A stretch of DNA of 64,000 nucleotides, from NCBI RefSeq assembly GCF_037893015.1, contig NC_133660.1, forward strand, positions 160,512,937 through 160,576,936, written 5' to 3'. The notes under the pieces are model-generated. The model had not been told where the DNA came from. It made no database searches and saw only the letters and a program-made list of their open reading frames with translations. Of this stretch, positions 36,880 through 48,970 are shown piece by piece (the stretch's first letter is position 1; every line of letters begins with the position of its first letter). Source of the stretch: Macrotis lagotis (Eukaryota; Chordata; Mammalia; Peramelemorphia; Peramelidae). The position numbers and the translations under genes are program-made.

Positions 36880-37500
36880 TAAGAACTAGGTTAAAAAGGA
36901 GGTTAATGAGATGCAAATGCAATATGAGTCAGCAGCATAACCTATCACTTCAAAAAACCAATGGAATCTTATACTGAATCAATAGAAGCACAATCCTGGG
37001 AAAGAGGGAAGAGATGGGTCCACTGTACTCTGCCTTGGTCAGGCCACATCTAGAGTATTTGTTTGATTCTGTGTATCATGTGTTAGAGAGAATCCTAGCA
37101 AACTGAAAAATGATCAAAGAAGGGTCACCAAATGGGTGAAGGAATTGGAAACTATGCAGACCATAAATGAAACAATTAGAATTGCTAAACCTGTAGCAAA
37201 GAGATGTTAGGAGTTAGCTGTTTTCAAATATTTGGAGATCTTTCATGTACGAGTAGGATGAGATTTGTATTGCTTGGCCTCATGGGGCCAACATTCTATT
37301 GTGGGTAGAAATTATAGAAGGGCAGATTTGAATTTAATGTATGTAAAAATTTCCTAGCAATAATAGCTATCCCAAAATTGGAAAGGGCTACATTGAGAAA
37401 TAACATATTTTTCCATCCAGATCTTTCAAAGTAGAGGCTGGAAGGCCCTCAGGCAAGATTTTGTAACAGGGATTCCTTCTCAGGGATGCATTCTAAAATC
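36880..37500 (+). mobile_element. CR1/L3-type LINE 3' region
   Basis: CACTGTACTCTGCCTTGGTC, GGCCACATCTAGAGTATTTG, GGGTCACCAAATGGGTGAAG, AGCTGTTTTCAAATATTTGG and TTGCTTGGCCTCATGGGGCC follow the CR1/L3 order. Confidence 0.8.
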
Positions 37501-37984
37501 CTTTTCAAAAGATTCATTAGTAAGCATATGTCCCTTTCATTCTTTTCATTATGTAATTTCTTCTTTATCAACACCAATTTCAGCAAACATAGTACCTGCT
37601 TTGTAAAGACCACCAATGATACCCAAAATACTTTATTAATGGTCAGTAGTCCACAGACCATTTGTCATTCAGTCCATATGAATAATTCATGTGGATTATG
37701 TGTGCCCAACCTTCTGAGCTTGTATTGATCTGATCAGTCTCAGATAGATACTTTGACTCTTGACTACAACACAGTGGTGTCATTTTGGTTATCTTGCAGA
37801 ACAAAGAATTACAACCATACACAATCAGTCATGCTAAGCACGAGGAATTCATAGAAAGTCGAAAAGGCATTAACGTTTTGGTGAGGTAACCATCTAAGAA
37901 AGATGCACTATGAAGTCAGCTTCTTTTGCCTTCTGACATAAGAAAAAAGTGAACTTTGTGCTTGCCAACACTAACACCTCTAAC

Positions 37985-38957
37985 TGTATCCTTGAATTTT
38001 TCACCCACCTCCACCATCTCCCTCAGCAGCTTTCACCTCTAATCATTTACTCTCTTACTAATCTTCAGTTGCTCTTCTGCTACATTTCTGAGACTCCTCA
38101 ACCTTAAAAAACCATAACATAGCTTGACTTCAAGCTATCATCCCCTATCTCTCCTATCTTTCAAAACTAAACTCCTAGAAAAAATATTCACATTTGTCAC
38201 CACGATTCCCTCTCCTCACATTCATCTCTCAGCTCCTTTCAATCTAATTTCCAACCCCCATCACTCAAATGAAATTTGGCTCTCTCCAAAATTATCAGAG
38301 TTTGTTAATTCTTAAATTAAGGAAAGCCAATTAAGTCTCCAAATTAAGGATCTTCATTTTGGGGACAGACCAAGGCTAGCCATGCTTCATTTCCCTACAT
38401 ACTCTCCTCTAACTGTCCAGAATTCACCAGCATGCCCCATACAAGTGCTTTCTCTCTCTTCCCCCTTTCCAACTCGCTTTTTATATGCCACAGTTCACAT
38501 CATTATGTGCCTAATGGACATGTACAACTGGACGTATTATAAACATCTGAAACTCAACATGATCAAAATTAACTCTCCCCACAAAAGTTCTCCATCTCTG
38601 CTGAAGGAACCACCATCCTACTACTCACCAGTTTCACACTCCTGAGTCATCTTTAGAAAGGAGGTTGACATCTCCTTCACACATACCCCTATCATATCTA
38701 ATCAATTGTCTTATCCAATCTTCTTTCACAATTTTTTTTAAATTATTCCAGCACCATGGCTTACACACATTAATTACTTCTCTTTTAAACTATTACATCA
38801 TCTTAATTGATCTCCCTTTTTCCAGTGTCTTCCTGCTACAACCCACCTTTCACACAGCTGCCCAAGTACTCAGTCCAAGACTGATCATGATACAACCAAG
38901 ATCCAGAAACTTAGCTTAGCATTGCATCTAGAATAAAACAATTCCTCAGTCTGGGAT
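37985..38957 (+). mobile_element. L2/L3 LINE relic, left part
   Basis: CTATCTCTCCTATCTTTCAA (like YRPISLLSKLLE of the RT), CATCTGAAACTCAACATGAT, CCCACCTTTCACACAGCTGC and GCATCTAGAATAAAACAATT follow ORF2 order. It stops abruptly near 38957 and matching sequence resumes near 39463. Confidence 0.75.
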
Positions 38958-39462
38958 TTATATCCCCTCAAAATATGGATAGTATTTTAGATATGTAATA
39001 AAGTAGACTTTATTATGGATATGTAATAAAGTAGACTTAATTATAACAGCAATGGAGTCAAATAGCATCAATGGGCCACTCTGCAGCACCCTCCCGCTTC
39101 TCCAGATCCACCAACCTTCCTAAAGAGATTATATAATCAGCTTCTTCTGCCCCAATCTCTTTGTAGCATAGGCTGGGCAGACTCAGCAGCTGAAGGCAAA
39201 TGAGTCAATCTAGTGCCCCCCAAGGGGGTAAGAGGAGCTAAATTGAACATGGTTCAGTTATGTGCAAAACAAGAATACAACGTGCAAGAAAAGAGAAAGA
39301 AAAGGGGAATGGAAGTGATGATGCTCAAAACCACAGCCAAGGAGAGAGGAGGCTATGCCCAGAGATGAATGATTCAGAAAGGGCTATAGTGGATCTGATG
39401 ACAGTCACAGCCTAGGGCAAATAGAGCACCAGAAAGAGACAGAGACAGCAGCTTTTCAAGTT
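38958..39462. mobile_element. Unidentified insert of about 500 bp in an L2/L3 relic (solo LTR candidate)
   Basis: This segment separates two colinear parts of one LINE, so it is an insertion. It opens with a direct repeat of 21 bp (38990-39010 and 39018-39038). On the minus strand it has a TATATAATC-type sequence near 39127-39137. Size and context fit a solitary LTR, but I see no clean TG...CA ends or target duplication. Confidence 0.4.
38990..39038. repeat. Short tandem duplication, 28-bp period
   Basis: A 21-bp segment starting GATATGTAATAAAGT is present perfectly at 38990-39010 and 39018-39038. Confidence 0.9.
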
Positions 39463-39900
39463 TATTGAACATTAATCTCCCTCATGTACTTAGAATTTCA
39501 TCCAACGTGGCCTATCTGTTGTTCTCTGAACTTGTCAACTCCCACTCCTATCTTTGCAGAAGCTATCTCCCTTGCCTCAAATGTATCCCTTCCTCATTTT
39601 AGTATTCCTTTAAAGCTCAACTTTTGTATTACCTTCCACGAAAAGTCTCCTAAATCACACTAGTATCTTTCCAATTTAATTTATACATATTTATGTGTGT
39701 TTGTGGGTATAGGGGTGTGTCTGTGTGTGTGTGTATGCATGTGTGCTGCTGCACATACACTTGCCTTTATATTTATATTCTATTATCTCCCCTAGAAAGA
39801 CTCTTTGAAGTCAGGTTTTATTTTTTGCTTTGTCTTGGTATTCCTAATACTCAACCTTGCAAATAGAACATAATGTTTATTAGAACAGTCTGGGGTGGAT
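39463..39900 (+). mobile_element. L2/L3 LINE relic, right part and 3' end
   Basis: GGCCTATCTGTTGTTCTCTG, ATTCCTTTAAAGCTCAACTT, TACCTTCCACGAAAAGTCTC and later TCTTTGAAGTCAGGTTTTAT continue the element begun at 37985. A TG-rich stretch lies inside it at about 39690-39750. Confidence 0.75.
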
Positions 39901-40181
39901 TGGAAAATAGGCAGAGTAAATGGACCACAATATGATATGATTTCAGTGTATCAGAAACAGTTCTCCCTGATATTTATACCTGTTCACTAAAAATAAATCT
40001 TTTCACCAAACAATTAAAGGTAAAATTTTAAATTTAAATATCTTAAGATAGATGATACTTTGACTTAAATTCACACTGAGTTACAAATAATATCTAATTA
40101 TCCAGATTATAATGATATCAGAGGTTAAGGGAAAGTTTTGAATTGGAAAGGGCAAGAATATCTCTTTAAAAAAACTAAAGA

Positions 40182-40332
40182 GGGGGGCGACTAGGTGGCA
40201 TAGTGGGTAAAGCACCGGCCTTGGAGTCAGGAGTACCTGGGTTCAAATGCTGTCTCAGACACTTAATAATTACCTAGCTGTGTGACCTTGGGCAAGCCAT
40301 TTAACCCCATTTGCCTTGCAAAAAAAACCTAA
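40182..40332 (+). mobile_element. Young SINE (WSINE1-like)
   Basis: A full-length plus-strand copy with a GGGGCGACTAGGTGGCATAG head and a TTTGCCTTGCAAAA tail. The right boundary and target duplication are blurred because A-rich sequence and a CTAAAG-type motif occur on both sides. Confidence 0.9.
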
Positions 40333-40919
40333 AGAAATAATGACTGATGCTCTCCCCATCTTACTCCCTCTATTTATGGTTAAGGATGTTTAAAAACAGT
40401 GAAATTCATACATTACTCTAGGAAAAACTGACCTCAAAACTTAAAATTTTTTTAATTTTTAAAAATTTTAAAAATTTTAAAAAAATCAAAAGCTCAAAAA
40501 ATTTTTTCTAATCCCTGCTACCCTCTAATTATCTACTTGGACCATTTGGGTCTCATAAAAGAACTTTCCATACACACAGAGAAGAGGGCATACCATATTC
40601 TAGTACCAGAAGTCTTGCCAGAAGTAATATACACATGGCCAACACATCAAGTATTGCAGGGCTATTCACTAAATATTAACTAAACACTAGGAGAAAAGAA
40701 ATCCTTGTAAGCCAAGCTCCTGCAAAGATATACATACATTCAACTTTCTTAAAGGTACTGCCCTGAAGAAAACTCTCCATCAGAATGCTTAGTCAATGGT
40801 TAATGTATGTGCTAGCTAGTAGGAAAAGGAGTTCCCTTGCTGTATTGTACAAATGATATCAACCTTTCTAATGCTTAGATCAGTAAAATTGATGCTTAGT
40901 CTAAATCCTAAAAGCCATG

Positions 40920-41122
40920 GGAAAGAAGGAGGAGTAAGAAAAAGAAAAAAAGAAGCAAAAGGTAGGGAGAAGAAGAAGAAAGAAAGAGGAAGAAAAAGAT
41001 TGAAAGGAGAAGAAAGAAGGAGAAGAAAAGAAGAAGAAGGAAGAAGAAAGAAAGAAAAAGAAAGAAGAAGAAGAAGAAGAAGAAGAAGAAGAAGAAGAAG
41101 AAGAAGAAGAAGAAGAAGAGAG
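40920..41122. repeat. Homopurine GAA/GAAG-rich tract
   Basis: Almost pure purine for 200 bp. From 41002 to 41122 there is no pyrimidine on the + strand, ending in about 18 GAA units (about 41065-41120). The Arg/Glu/Lys-rich and Phe/Leu-rich open frames here are artefacts. Confidence 0.97.
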
Positions 41123-41549
41123 CCATAGTTTAACTAGAGTGGAGATAACAGCTAGCAGATTCGGTCAAATTAGCACTAGCTAGCAATCTGTAATCCTTAC
41201 TACTTGCCTTCTGCTTTTTTTCATCCTGCTCCTAATAGTATTATTGTTGTTGATGGCAGGGGGATGCCACAAAGAGACAAAATAATAAAGGAAGAGGAAA
41301 GTGGAAATATCAAACCTTCTCTATTTTGTAAATTTGTCTGAGGTCTTCTCTAACTTGTCCAAAAGTTATTTCAGGGTTCTATCAATTATAGTGATATCCT
41401 TTTCCTCTATGAATCCTTTAAAAATAAAGAAAGAAAAAAAAGAAGAGTGGAATTGGAGGGAGTCATTTGAAATCCCAAGACTGAGAAATTAGCCTGAAGG
41501 CTTAACTGTGCAAGAAACTCTCTCCAATTTAAATGCAAAAAAAAGTTTT

Positions 41550-41760
41550 AGAATCATTGATAGACAATACCATCCACATCCAGAGGAAAAACTATGGAGT
41601 AAGAATGCAGATCAAAACATATTATTTTCATTTTTTAATTTTTTTTTGTTTTTTCTTTCTGGTGTTTTTTCCCTTTTCCAGTTCTTTCACAGCATGATTA
41701 ATATGGAATCATGTTTAACATGATCGCATATGTATAAAAAATGAAATAAAACAGGAATGT
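41550..41760 (+). mobile_element. L1 3' UTR fragment
   Basis: CCATCCACATCCAGAGGAAA, ACTATGGAGTAAGAATGCAG and ATATGGAATCATGTTTAACA are the marsupial L1 3' UTR landmarks also seen in the 11420-12354 copy. Confidence 0.85.
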
Positions 41761-42028
41761 GACTAAAAAAAGAATCATTATTAGGGCTTGTCCTAACAAA
41801 TCATCGTTAAGCAAAATTCTTTTAAACTCATTCTGCCTATGCAATATAAAATAGCTGAAATGATAAACAGGATTGTTATTTTGACCTCATGCAGACAAAA
41901 TATCAACCAATGGCATTAGAAAGGATGACAGGTAAGATCTTTGGAAAGAACCTAAGCCTCACCCTTCTAGAAGCTGATAAATATATAATAAACCCTTTAT
42001 AGAGTTTAGTTTATTCTTTTTTATGACT

Positions 42029-42139
42029 TTTTAATTGTGACATAATATCTACAATTTTTATAACATCTACATCAACAATCAGAAATAGAACAGACCACTG
42101 TAACACAATGGAATCAATGTAGAAATGACTTATTTTGAA
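42029..42139. repeat. Left copy of a duplicated segment of about 110 bp
   Basis: Nearly identical to 43182-43293: both share CTACAATTTTTATAACATCT and ACAGACCACTGTAACACAAT, with a handful of differences. Same orientation, 1.15 kb apart. Confidence 0.85.
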
Positions 42140-42869
42140 GCCAAATGTCATATTTATGGTGCAAAAAAAAAACAATGGAGCTTGTGGCAGTGGCATTAAT
42201 CAAAAACTATGGCATTTACACTCAAAATAGAAAGAGGAGCAAGTCATCCATGCAATTTTTCAGACAGCTGAAAAGATAGAATAATGTCATCCTCAGTGGC
42301 ATCTTTATGCACCGAAGAAAAGGATTAAATGTCCTCAGTTTTAATAGTTAAAAAAAAGAAAGAAAGAAATCACTAATTCCCATAACTTCCTGGCAATTAA
42401 GGACAGGCATCAGAATCAATAAAACTGAATCTAAAAAGAAAAAAGTTAAGGATTCTCATAAATAGATATGTCAGTAGAAGTACAGCAGCTCTTGGGGTAA
42501 ATGTAGATTAAAGCCAATAAAAGGCCTAGCCCCACCAAGTCAACAAAATGTAGCAAGCTCAGCATAACAGGCTTTCAACACAGCAGTTTTCCTGTGTTGT
42601 GGGTGGAACTGTTTATTGATCCCAGTCTTGTAGAATCATCTCACATCATGATGCTCTCTCCTTTTGGAATTGGTTTACTTTTAGTTTGCTCTAAGCCAGC
42701 TTCTTGGGCATAATCACTGGTGGCTTTGACCTCCAATTTGAATTCTCTCTTATGATCTTTTAAAACCTAGTAGTGATACCAAGATCCTATAAAGATCCAT
42801 TTATTGCAGATTTTTCAGACATATTTATATACATGGAAAATTATTCTCATCTTAAAAGTATCAATTGGA

Positions 42870-42960
42870 TCAACTGAGACAACTGAGACAACTGAGACAA
42901 CTATGTAAAGTGTTTTGTAAATCTTAAAGCACCAGATAAATATTAACTATTACCATTTAT
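42870..42960 (+). repeat. 10-bp tandem repeat followed by MIR tail
   Basis: About three and a half units of CAACTGAGAC lie at 42871-42905. GTAAAGTGTTTTGTAAATCT and GCACCAGATAAATATTAACT then form a MIR-type 3' end. Confidence 0.7.
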
Positions 42961-43009
42961 AAATAATATATGGCCTGAGCTTCTTATAATCTTAAGCTAC
43001 ACATACTAT

Positions 43010-43181
43010 GAGGCAACCATTGCAAGGTGGATAGAGAGCCACTCCAAAAGCAATATAGCTCTTAGTCTCCCTTCCGAATAATTGTCTATGTGAGTCAGAG
43101 CAAATTAACTCCTTAGGGACCCAGGCAACTTTCTAAGACCTTAAATTGCAAAAAATGGGAGGTGAATGCATTCTAGTGGGA
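43010..43181 (+). mobile_element. THER/MIR-like SINE, 3' truncated
   Basis: AAGGTGGATAGAGAGCCACT, AGGCAACTTTCTAAGACCTT, GAATGCATTCTAGTGGG. The expected tail is replaced at 43182 by the right copy of a local duplication. Confidence 0.65.
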
Positions 43182-43293
43182 TTTTTAATTGAGACACAAT
43201 GTCTACAATTTTTATAACATCTACATCAACAATCAGAAACAGAACAGACCACTGTAACACAATGGAATCTACACAGGAATGACTTATTTTGAA
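43182..43293. repeat. Right copy of the duplicated segment
   Basis: Begins TTTTTAATTGAGACA and ends ACTTATTTTGAA like the left copy. It cuts off the SINE at 43010. Confidence 0.85.
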
Positions 43294-43314
43294 TACAGAG
43301 GTTACATAACATGT

Positions 43315-43490
43315 TTCATATATTATGTTATATTATATTATATTATATGTTACTTTATATTATATTTCATTTATATAATATATAATTAATATTAGGTCAT
43401 ATTGATAATTTAATTATTAAATATTAATATAATGTAAAATTAGTGATTAAATAATAATATAATTAATATGTTATATTATATCAATGAAGA
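43315..43490. repeat. AT-rich low-complexity region
   Basis: Interspersed TTATATTATAT and ATTAATATAAT repeats, almost no G or C. Confidence 0.9.
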
Positions 43491-44044
43491 TCATTCCTTA
43501 CTCCTCTAGGTAGCAATGTTAAATTAGCTGCTAAATACAGATTCTGAAATGCCAGGGTTCCTGAGCACTCTCCTGACCCTCCTCTTCAAAACTCACAGGA
43601 TCAGAAGTCCTAATTCCTTTACCTGGAATAGAAAATAATAAAGGTTCTCAGTGCCAAATGGCCTCAGTTGGAAGAAGGACTGTCCCCTTATGGCATTGCC
43701 TCTCATCTGACATCATGAGCAAAAGAGCCCAAAGAGAAGGCTGAAGTTGATTCAGATCTTTTTGAGGATGCTTTCAGTTCTATCCATGGACCCAAATCAA
43801 AAACAAATACCCCATCTCTATAAATCACATGGTTAACTAAAAAGAACCATCTAAAGAATGTCTACATATATTTGGCAGTGATCTTTCCAAGGAACTCCAA
43901 GTCCAAGTAATTGAAACTCTTCCTGAAACAAGGTCACCAATATCTCTACTCATAAAGATTCCATCAGACACGCCCTGCACATCACATGCACCAGATCCTC
44001 ATTTCACAAGTAATATTTTATGGATTGATTAAAGATGTCAGTAT

Positions 44045-44220
44045 TTGAATGGCATCATGAAAAGAGCCTTGAACTTGGGACCAGAATTTCTAGATTTGCT
44101 CTATTACTGACCAGCTGAAGGAACTTGGGAAAATCATTTAACTTGTTTTAGCTTCACTTTTCCCATTGGTATAATAAGGAATTTTGATTAGGTCATTTTT
44201 AAGTTACTGCTCAGGGACCG
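44045..44220 (+). mobile_element. MIR-type SINE
   Basis: GCATCATGAAAAGAGCCTTG, ACTTGGGAAAATCATTTAAC, TTCCCATTGGTATAATAAGG. Confidence 0.65.
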
Positions 44221-44827
44221 AATATTTAGTTTGTGTAGGACAGTTGAGCCACCTGACCCATTACTCAGCCCTTAAGATTCCTCTGTAACCCCTATCATTC
44301 TTTCAACCTTCTCCTTCTTTCTGTGCGGAATTCACAGAAGTGGTATTGTATTTGTACCTTCTCAACTAGAGCTGCTATTATGAACACACACAAGTCAGGA
44401 AAACCAGTCAGCAAACTGCAGCTGGGGAATTTGGAAGTCTTGGAGTTTGAGAAGTATTGATGAACATCTAGAACACTAGTGGACTACAGCACATCCTTTA
44501 AGAACCACTGACATACAATGGTATCTGAACACAGACTGAAGTACACTTTTTTCCTCTCACTTTACCTTTCTTGAGATTTCTCTATCTTTGTGGGGGAGAG
44601 GAGGGCATTATATTTACTTTCATAACAAGGTTATTGTTGTAATGTGAAAATAAAAAGTTAAAAAAAAAAGAACCACAGGCATATAGGCTTAAAGTACTAG
44701 CTAAGTCTGGGTCCCATGTATGAAATTTGCAATATGTGAAATGCAAACATACTTACAGAAAATTCAAATATATATCATTTACTTAGCAGGTTTAATCAAG
44801 GCAAAACAGTTTACTTAAAATAAACCA

Positions 44828-44990
44828 TGGGGAGGCTAGGTGGCAGAGTGGATAAAGCACCGGCCCTGGAGTCAGGAGTACCTGGGTTCAAATCCGGTCT
44901 CAGACACTTAATAATTACCTAGCTGTGTGGCCTTGGGCAAGCCACTTAACCCTGTTTGCCTTGCAAAAACCTAAAAACAAAAAAATAAAT
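44828..44990 (+). mobile_element. Young SINE (WSINE1-like) with TSD
   Basis: A full-length copy that stays very close to its relatives in this window. The duplication AAAATAAACCA lies at 44817-44827 and 44991-45001. Confidence 0.92.
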
Positions 44991-45001
44991 AAAATAAACC
45001 A

Positions 45002-46369
45002 ATGACTTACCATGATTGCAAACTTTTTAAATCTATGAATTTGTCCATTGCTCTTCCCAGTCACAGATATGAATAAGTGCTTGGTTTTTAGCCTCAACAT
45101 ATATTTAACAGTATTTCATGTGACACTACTTCCTACTGACACTACCAACACTACATTACATGTGACAAATTTATTGTGACACTACTTCCCCAAACAACAT
45201 TTAAGCTAAATGTGATAGTAGCTATAGAAAAAAGTTACTATTCTGTTTAAAGATTTGTGGATTACCTGGAGAGAGTACATATAGTAGTAATGTGCAAAAA
45301 GAATTATAAATAAAATTAACTAACATTCCTAAATATCTCCATATGTATATATTTATATATATATGAATAAGAGTTGTGCTGATACTAAAACATTTTTAGG
45401 TCTTTATTAATAATTACTCAGCTATTAGTTAGCCATAGCAGCCTAACTAAAATATTCAATTCACAATATCTCTGTCTTCATTTTGCAACAGATTAAAGGT
45501 AGAGGGAAATAGAACTTGTGGGTTTAATTCAACTCAGCATTTTCTAGCAAGGATGAAATAGTATCCATTATATTCACTGCAGTGGTTTTAAAGCAAACTG
45601 AAACATAAAATATACCCAATTTAATTAAAACATAAAAAGAAAATGAGGTATCAATAGTAAAAGAGAGGGAGAACAACAGTGTTGATGTAGTTATCTTATT
45701 TATACATCTAGATTTACGACATCAAAAATAGTGTGGGCTTTAAGCAGTCATTAATGGGAATATGGTGAAAATAAAGCAACAAAGAAAAGCAATTTAAATA
45801 AGTGACATTTTTCTCTTTGTATTTAACCATCTTCTAAAGAAGTAGCTATTAAAATTTTTAAAACTGCTTTTAATCAAAGTTTAGTGGTACAATATTTAAT
45901 TGAAAACAACACCAGATGTTCTTTATCAAAACAGCTTTCATAATGGCTAAATCAAGGTCTTGGGAGCTACTTAATGAGATAATTGTGGGTCTGTTTCCAC
46001 TGCAGCAAAGCACTATTAATTTGTAACACTGAAGTGGACAGGTAAGGGTGAAAATGGGAATGAGGATGGGGATGAGGATAATAGATGAGAATTCTCCAGT
46101 TGCAATGCATCACTCTCTTTGTGATCTAAACAAAGTTAGCAGCATCAGACCCCCAAATTTCAAAATAAACAGCAAATGGCAAAAATAAGAGAGTAGCCCC
46201 AAGGAATCAGCATGTCCTAAAGACTTCATTACTTCCCTGAATGATATTAGTACTCTGTTGATAATGATAAATAAAAGAAATACTGAAAGCCACATGTGGA
46301 CCTAACAGTTTGTCAATGTGATCTTTGTAATTAGAAAAAGAATGGGGAAGGAGGAAAGCATGGGAACAA
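45002..46369. other. Repeat-poor AT-rich stretch
   Basis: No repeat landmarks over more than 1.3 kb. The part 45780-46030 (CAATTTAAATAAGTGACA, TAATTGAAAACAACA, GCACTATTAATTTG) has the look of conserved non-coding DNA, but this is impressionistic. Confidence 0.35.
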
Positions 46370-47195
46370 TACAGCCCAATACAATTATTAAGCATCTGTT
46401 GTATGCATGGTCCCATTTTAGAGCTTTAGAAGAACACTGACAAGAGTTGCATAGGATGGTCAAGCATAGAGATCTGTCATCTATGCAATTGGAGGCATCA
46501 TCCACATGATGAAATCACAAAACAATCTAACCTTTGAATATGCATGTCATGGCATCACCTCCCTGAAGTCATGGTCCTTTTCTAAAATAAAGGACAAGCA
46601 ACAACAAGGTTCTGAGAATACAAAAATAAGGAGACAGAGACAGAGCAAGTAAATAGTGAACTGTAGATGAGTATTTAAGCCTATTATGCAAGGGTGGGAT
46701 AGCAGGATAGCAGGAGAAAAGGAGTATTCCGGAGAGAGAATCCAGGCATCAGTAAGGTGAAGTATTCTGCCTAAAATATCCAAAGACAAAACCAAAAATA
46801 ATATCTAGGCATAGACTTCTGCAATTCTGGATGGAAAATACATACCGATTAGTATCTATTTGACTTTGTCTAAGTGAAGGAAGCTTGTAATTGCAACTAG
46901 AATCAGGAAAGGAGACAGCATATGAGTTAAACCTTTTAGTAAGTTTAGGAAGGATCTTATTAAAGGAATAATTGCAAGAGAAGCCTTGCTCAAAGGCATA
47001 GAGGTAGGAAATAGAATGTTAAATTTGTGAATAACAAGAAGCCCAGTGTATCTGGAATTTACAATTATTATAAAGGGAATAATATCTGCTATGTCTAGAA
47101 AATCAGACAGGAAAAATTTAGAGCCTAAAATGCCAAGATGAGGAGTTTGCACTTATTCTATTGGCAATAGGTAGCCAATTCAGTTTCTTGAACAA
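46370..47195 (-). mobile_element. Decayed L2-like stretch
   Basis: CAATTATTAAGCATCTGTTG near the left, then CTCAAAGGCATAGAGGTAGG, CAAGAAGCCCAGTGTATCTG and AACAAGAGTGGTGACATGG follow the order seen beyond L2 tails in mammals. It is interrupted by the SINE tail at 46535. The middle part is unassigned. Confidence 0.45.
46535..46612 (+). mobile_element. 3' end of the long composite SINE
   Basis: GTCATGGCATCACCTCCCTG, then AAGTCATGGTCC and AAAGGACAAGCAACAACA, is the reverse complement of the 3' domain at 8245. It lies within a decayed L2-like stretch. Confidence 0.65.
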
Positions 47196-47360
47196 GAGTG
47201 GTGACATGGTGGGTAGGGATCTGGGCTTACTCTCAGGAATACCTGAGTTCAAGTCCAGACCCTGGGTAAGTCTCTTAGCCTCTATTTCCTCAACTGTAAA
47301 ATAATAAAATTGGGCTCCATGGCTTCCAAGGTCCCTGCCAATTTTAAATCTATAATCCTA
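47195..47360 (+). mobile_element. MIR-type SINE
   Basis: ACCTGAGTTCAAGTCCAGAC, CCTCAACTGTAAAATAATAA, GGCTTCCAAGGTCCCTGCCA. Confidence 0.75.
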
Positions 47361-47434
47361 ACATGATTTTGGCAACTGTGTATAGGCTGGGACTGCCTTC
47401 AAAAGAAATTTGACAAAAAAATTCCTCAGTTTTA

Positions 47435-47520
47435 GTGGTTCTCTATTGCCTCTAGGATAAGATACAAATACCTCTGCTTGGCATTTAAAGCTACTCACAG
47501 CCCGGTTCCATTATATTTTT
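47435..47520 (+). mobile_element. Short L2/L3 fragment
   Basis: GTGGTTCTCTATTGCCTCTA, GGATAAGATACAAATACCTC and GCTTGGCATTTAAAGC match the LINE ORF2 C-terminus. Confidence 0.65.
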
Positions 47521-47760
47521 TTCATTTCAATTCATCAGACATTCATTGAATACCGTATATAAAGGAAGATCTTATGCCAGGATTGCATTCTACATTTTTA
47601 CTCCTTTATTCCTCTATAAGGGCACTTAAATAATTAACAAATGATCATTAGATTGTATTGAATTATCAAAATATTAAAATTAGAAATACTAGATATTTCC
47701 AAATCATTCCTCTGAATCTTATATAGTTGTTATTTGACCTTGAAGCTTAAGATCATCTTT

Positions 47761-47922
47761 TTTTATTTTATTTTTTTAGGGTTTTTGTAAGGCAAACAAG
47801 GTCAAGTGGCTTGCCCAAGGCCACACAGCTAGGTAATTATTAAATGTCTGAGACCGGATTTGAACCCAGGTACTCCTGACTCCAGGGCCGATGCTTTATC
47901 CACTATGCCACCTAGCTGCCCC
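47761..47922 (-). mobile_element. Young SINE (WSINE1-like) with TSD
   Basis: A minus-strand full copy. The duplications at 47748-47760 and 47923-47935 (TAAGATC.TCTTT) match at 12 of 13 positions. Confidence 0.92.
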
Positions 47923-47935
47923 TAAGATCCTCTTT

Positions 47936-48970
47936 ACAAAGAAATATTTTAGTCTCCATTTTTAAGTATTTTTTATCTATTTAGAATAGATTTGTAACCT
48001 TTTTTTAATGTCATGGACCCTTCTGGAAATCTAGTGAAGTTCAAAAATTCCTTCTCAGAATAACATAAAATCAGAAAATAAAATACATAAGATTACAAAG
48101 AAAATCAATTATATTGAAGTACTTAAGACTATCCACAATCCTGTTAGGAGTCCATGGACCTCAGTTTAAGGTCTAAAGACACTTTCAGTCCTGTTTAGAT
48201 GCATAAAACATACTTTCCCCACACTTAAGTTTGCAAAGGTCTTTGTTTATACTTAGGCAAAAGATGCTTACCAAAATCCAATTAGTTTCCATTTTCTCCT
48301 AGTAAGCTCTTTAATGGTATCTGTGTTAAAATGGAATTCCTTTCAAAGAAAGGAGGCATCATTACCCTGCATTTATAAAAGTATAAAATATTTTTAAGAT
48401 TTTTTTAATTGGATTTTTTGTGTTTGATATTTCTCTCTTGATTGGAAAATTTGGGGACAAAGTTGTAAAAAGATGCTACACTTGCTTTTGTGAACCAGTA
48501 TAGAAAGGTGTCTTTGTTTCCATTTCTTAAGATTGTGGGGGTGGATGGAGAGGGAGTTTATTCAGCTCAAGGCTTCTTGGAACCTCAGCCTAGATTTGAA
48601 ATTTCCCTTTTTGGAGTTGGAGTGGGAGCATTGTGAGGAGGAGGAGGAGTAGTGAAGGATTCGCAGGAAATATTTAGGGGAATGAGGGGGTGAGGAAGGA
48701 TGTCACAAGGTAGGAAAGTGAATTTGACAGCAGTCTACAATAATTCTGAGATTTTGCTATAGTTGTATAAACCTTGCTTGCTAGTTTAAATCTTAATTTT
48801 AGAAAAGAAATGTCCAGAAGTCTCAAACATACTTAAATTTCAGGGAGAAGAGATAACAGATTCAATAAATAAATAATTTCTGACCTTGAAGATGGAATTT
48901 GCAAATAAATAGACTTATTTGCAAATATATACTTATGTGTCTTTGTGGTCCAATTATTTATTTTCTTTTT
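47936..48970. other. Unassigned intergenic DNA
   Basis: No recognised element between the SINE and the MAR1 copy. Confidence 0.5.

Noticed and set aside
40853..41128. Arg/Glu/Lys-rich and Phe/Leu-rich open frames
   Set aside because: Direct products of the GAA-type homopurine tract.
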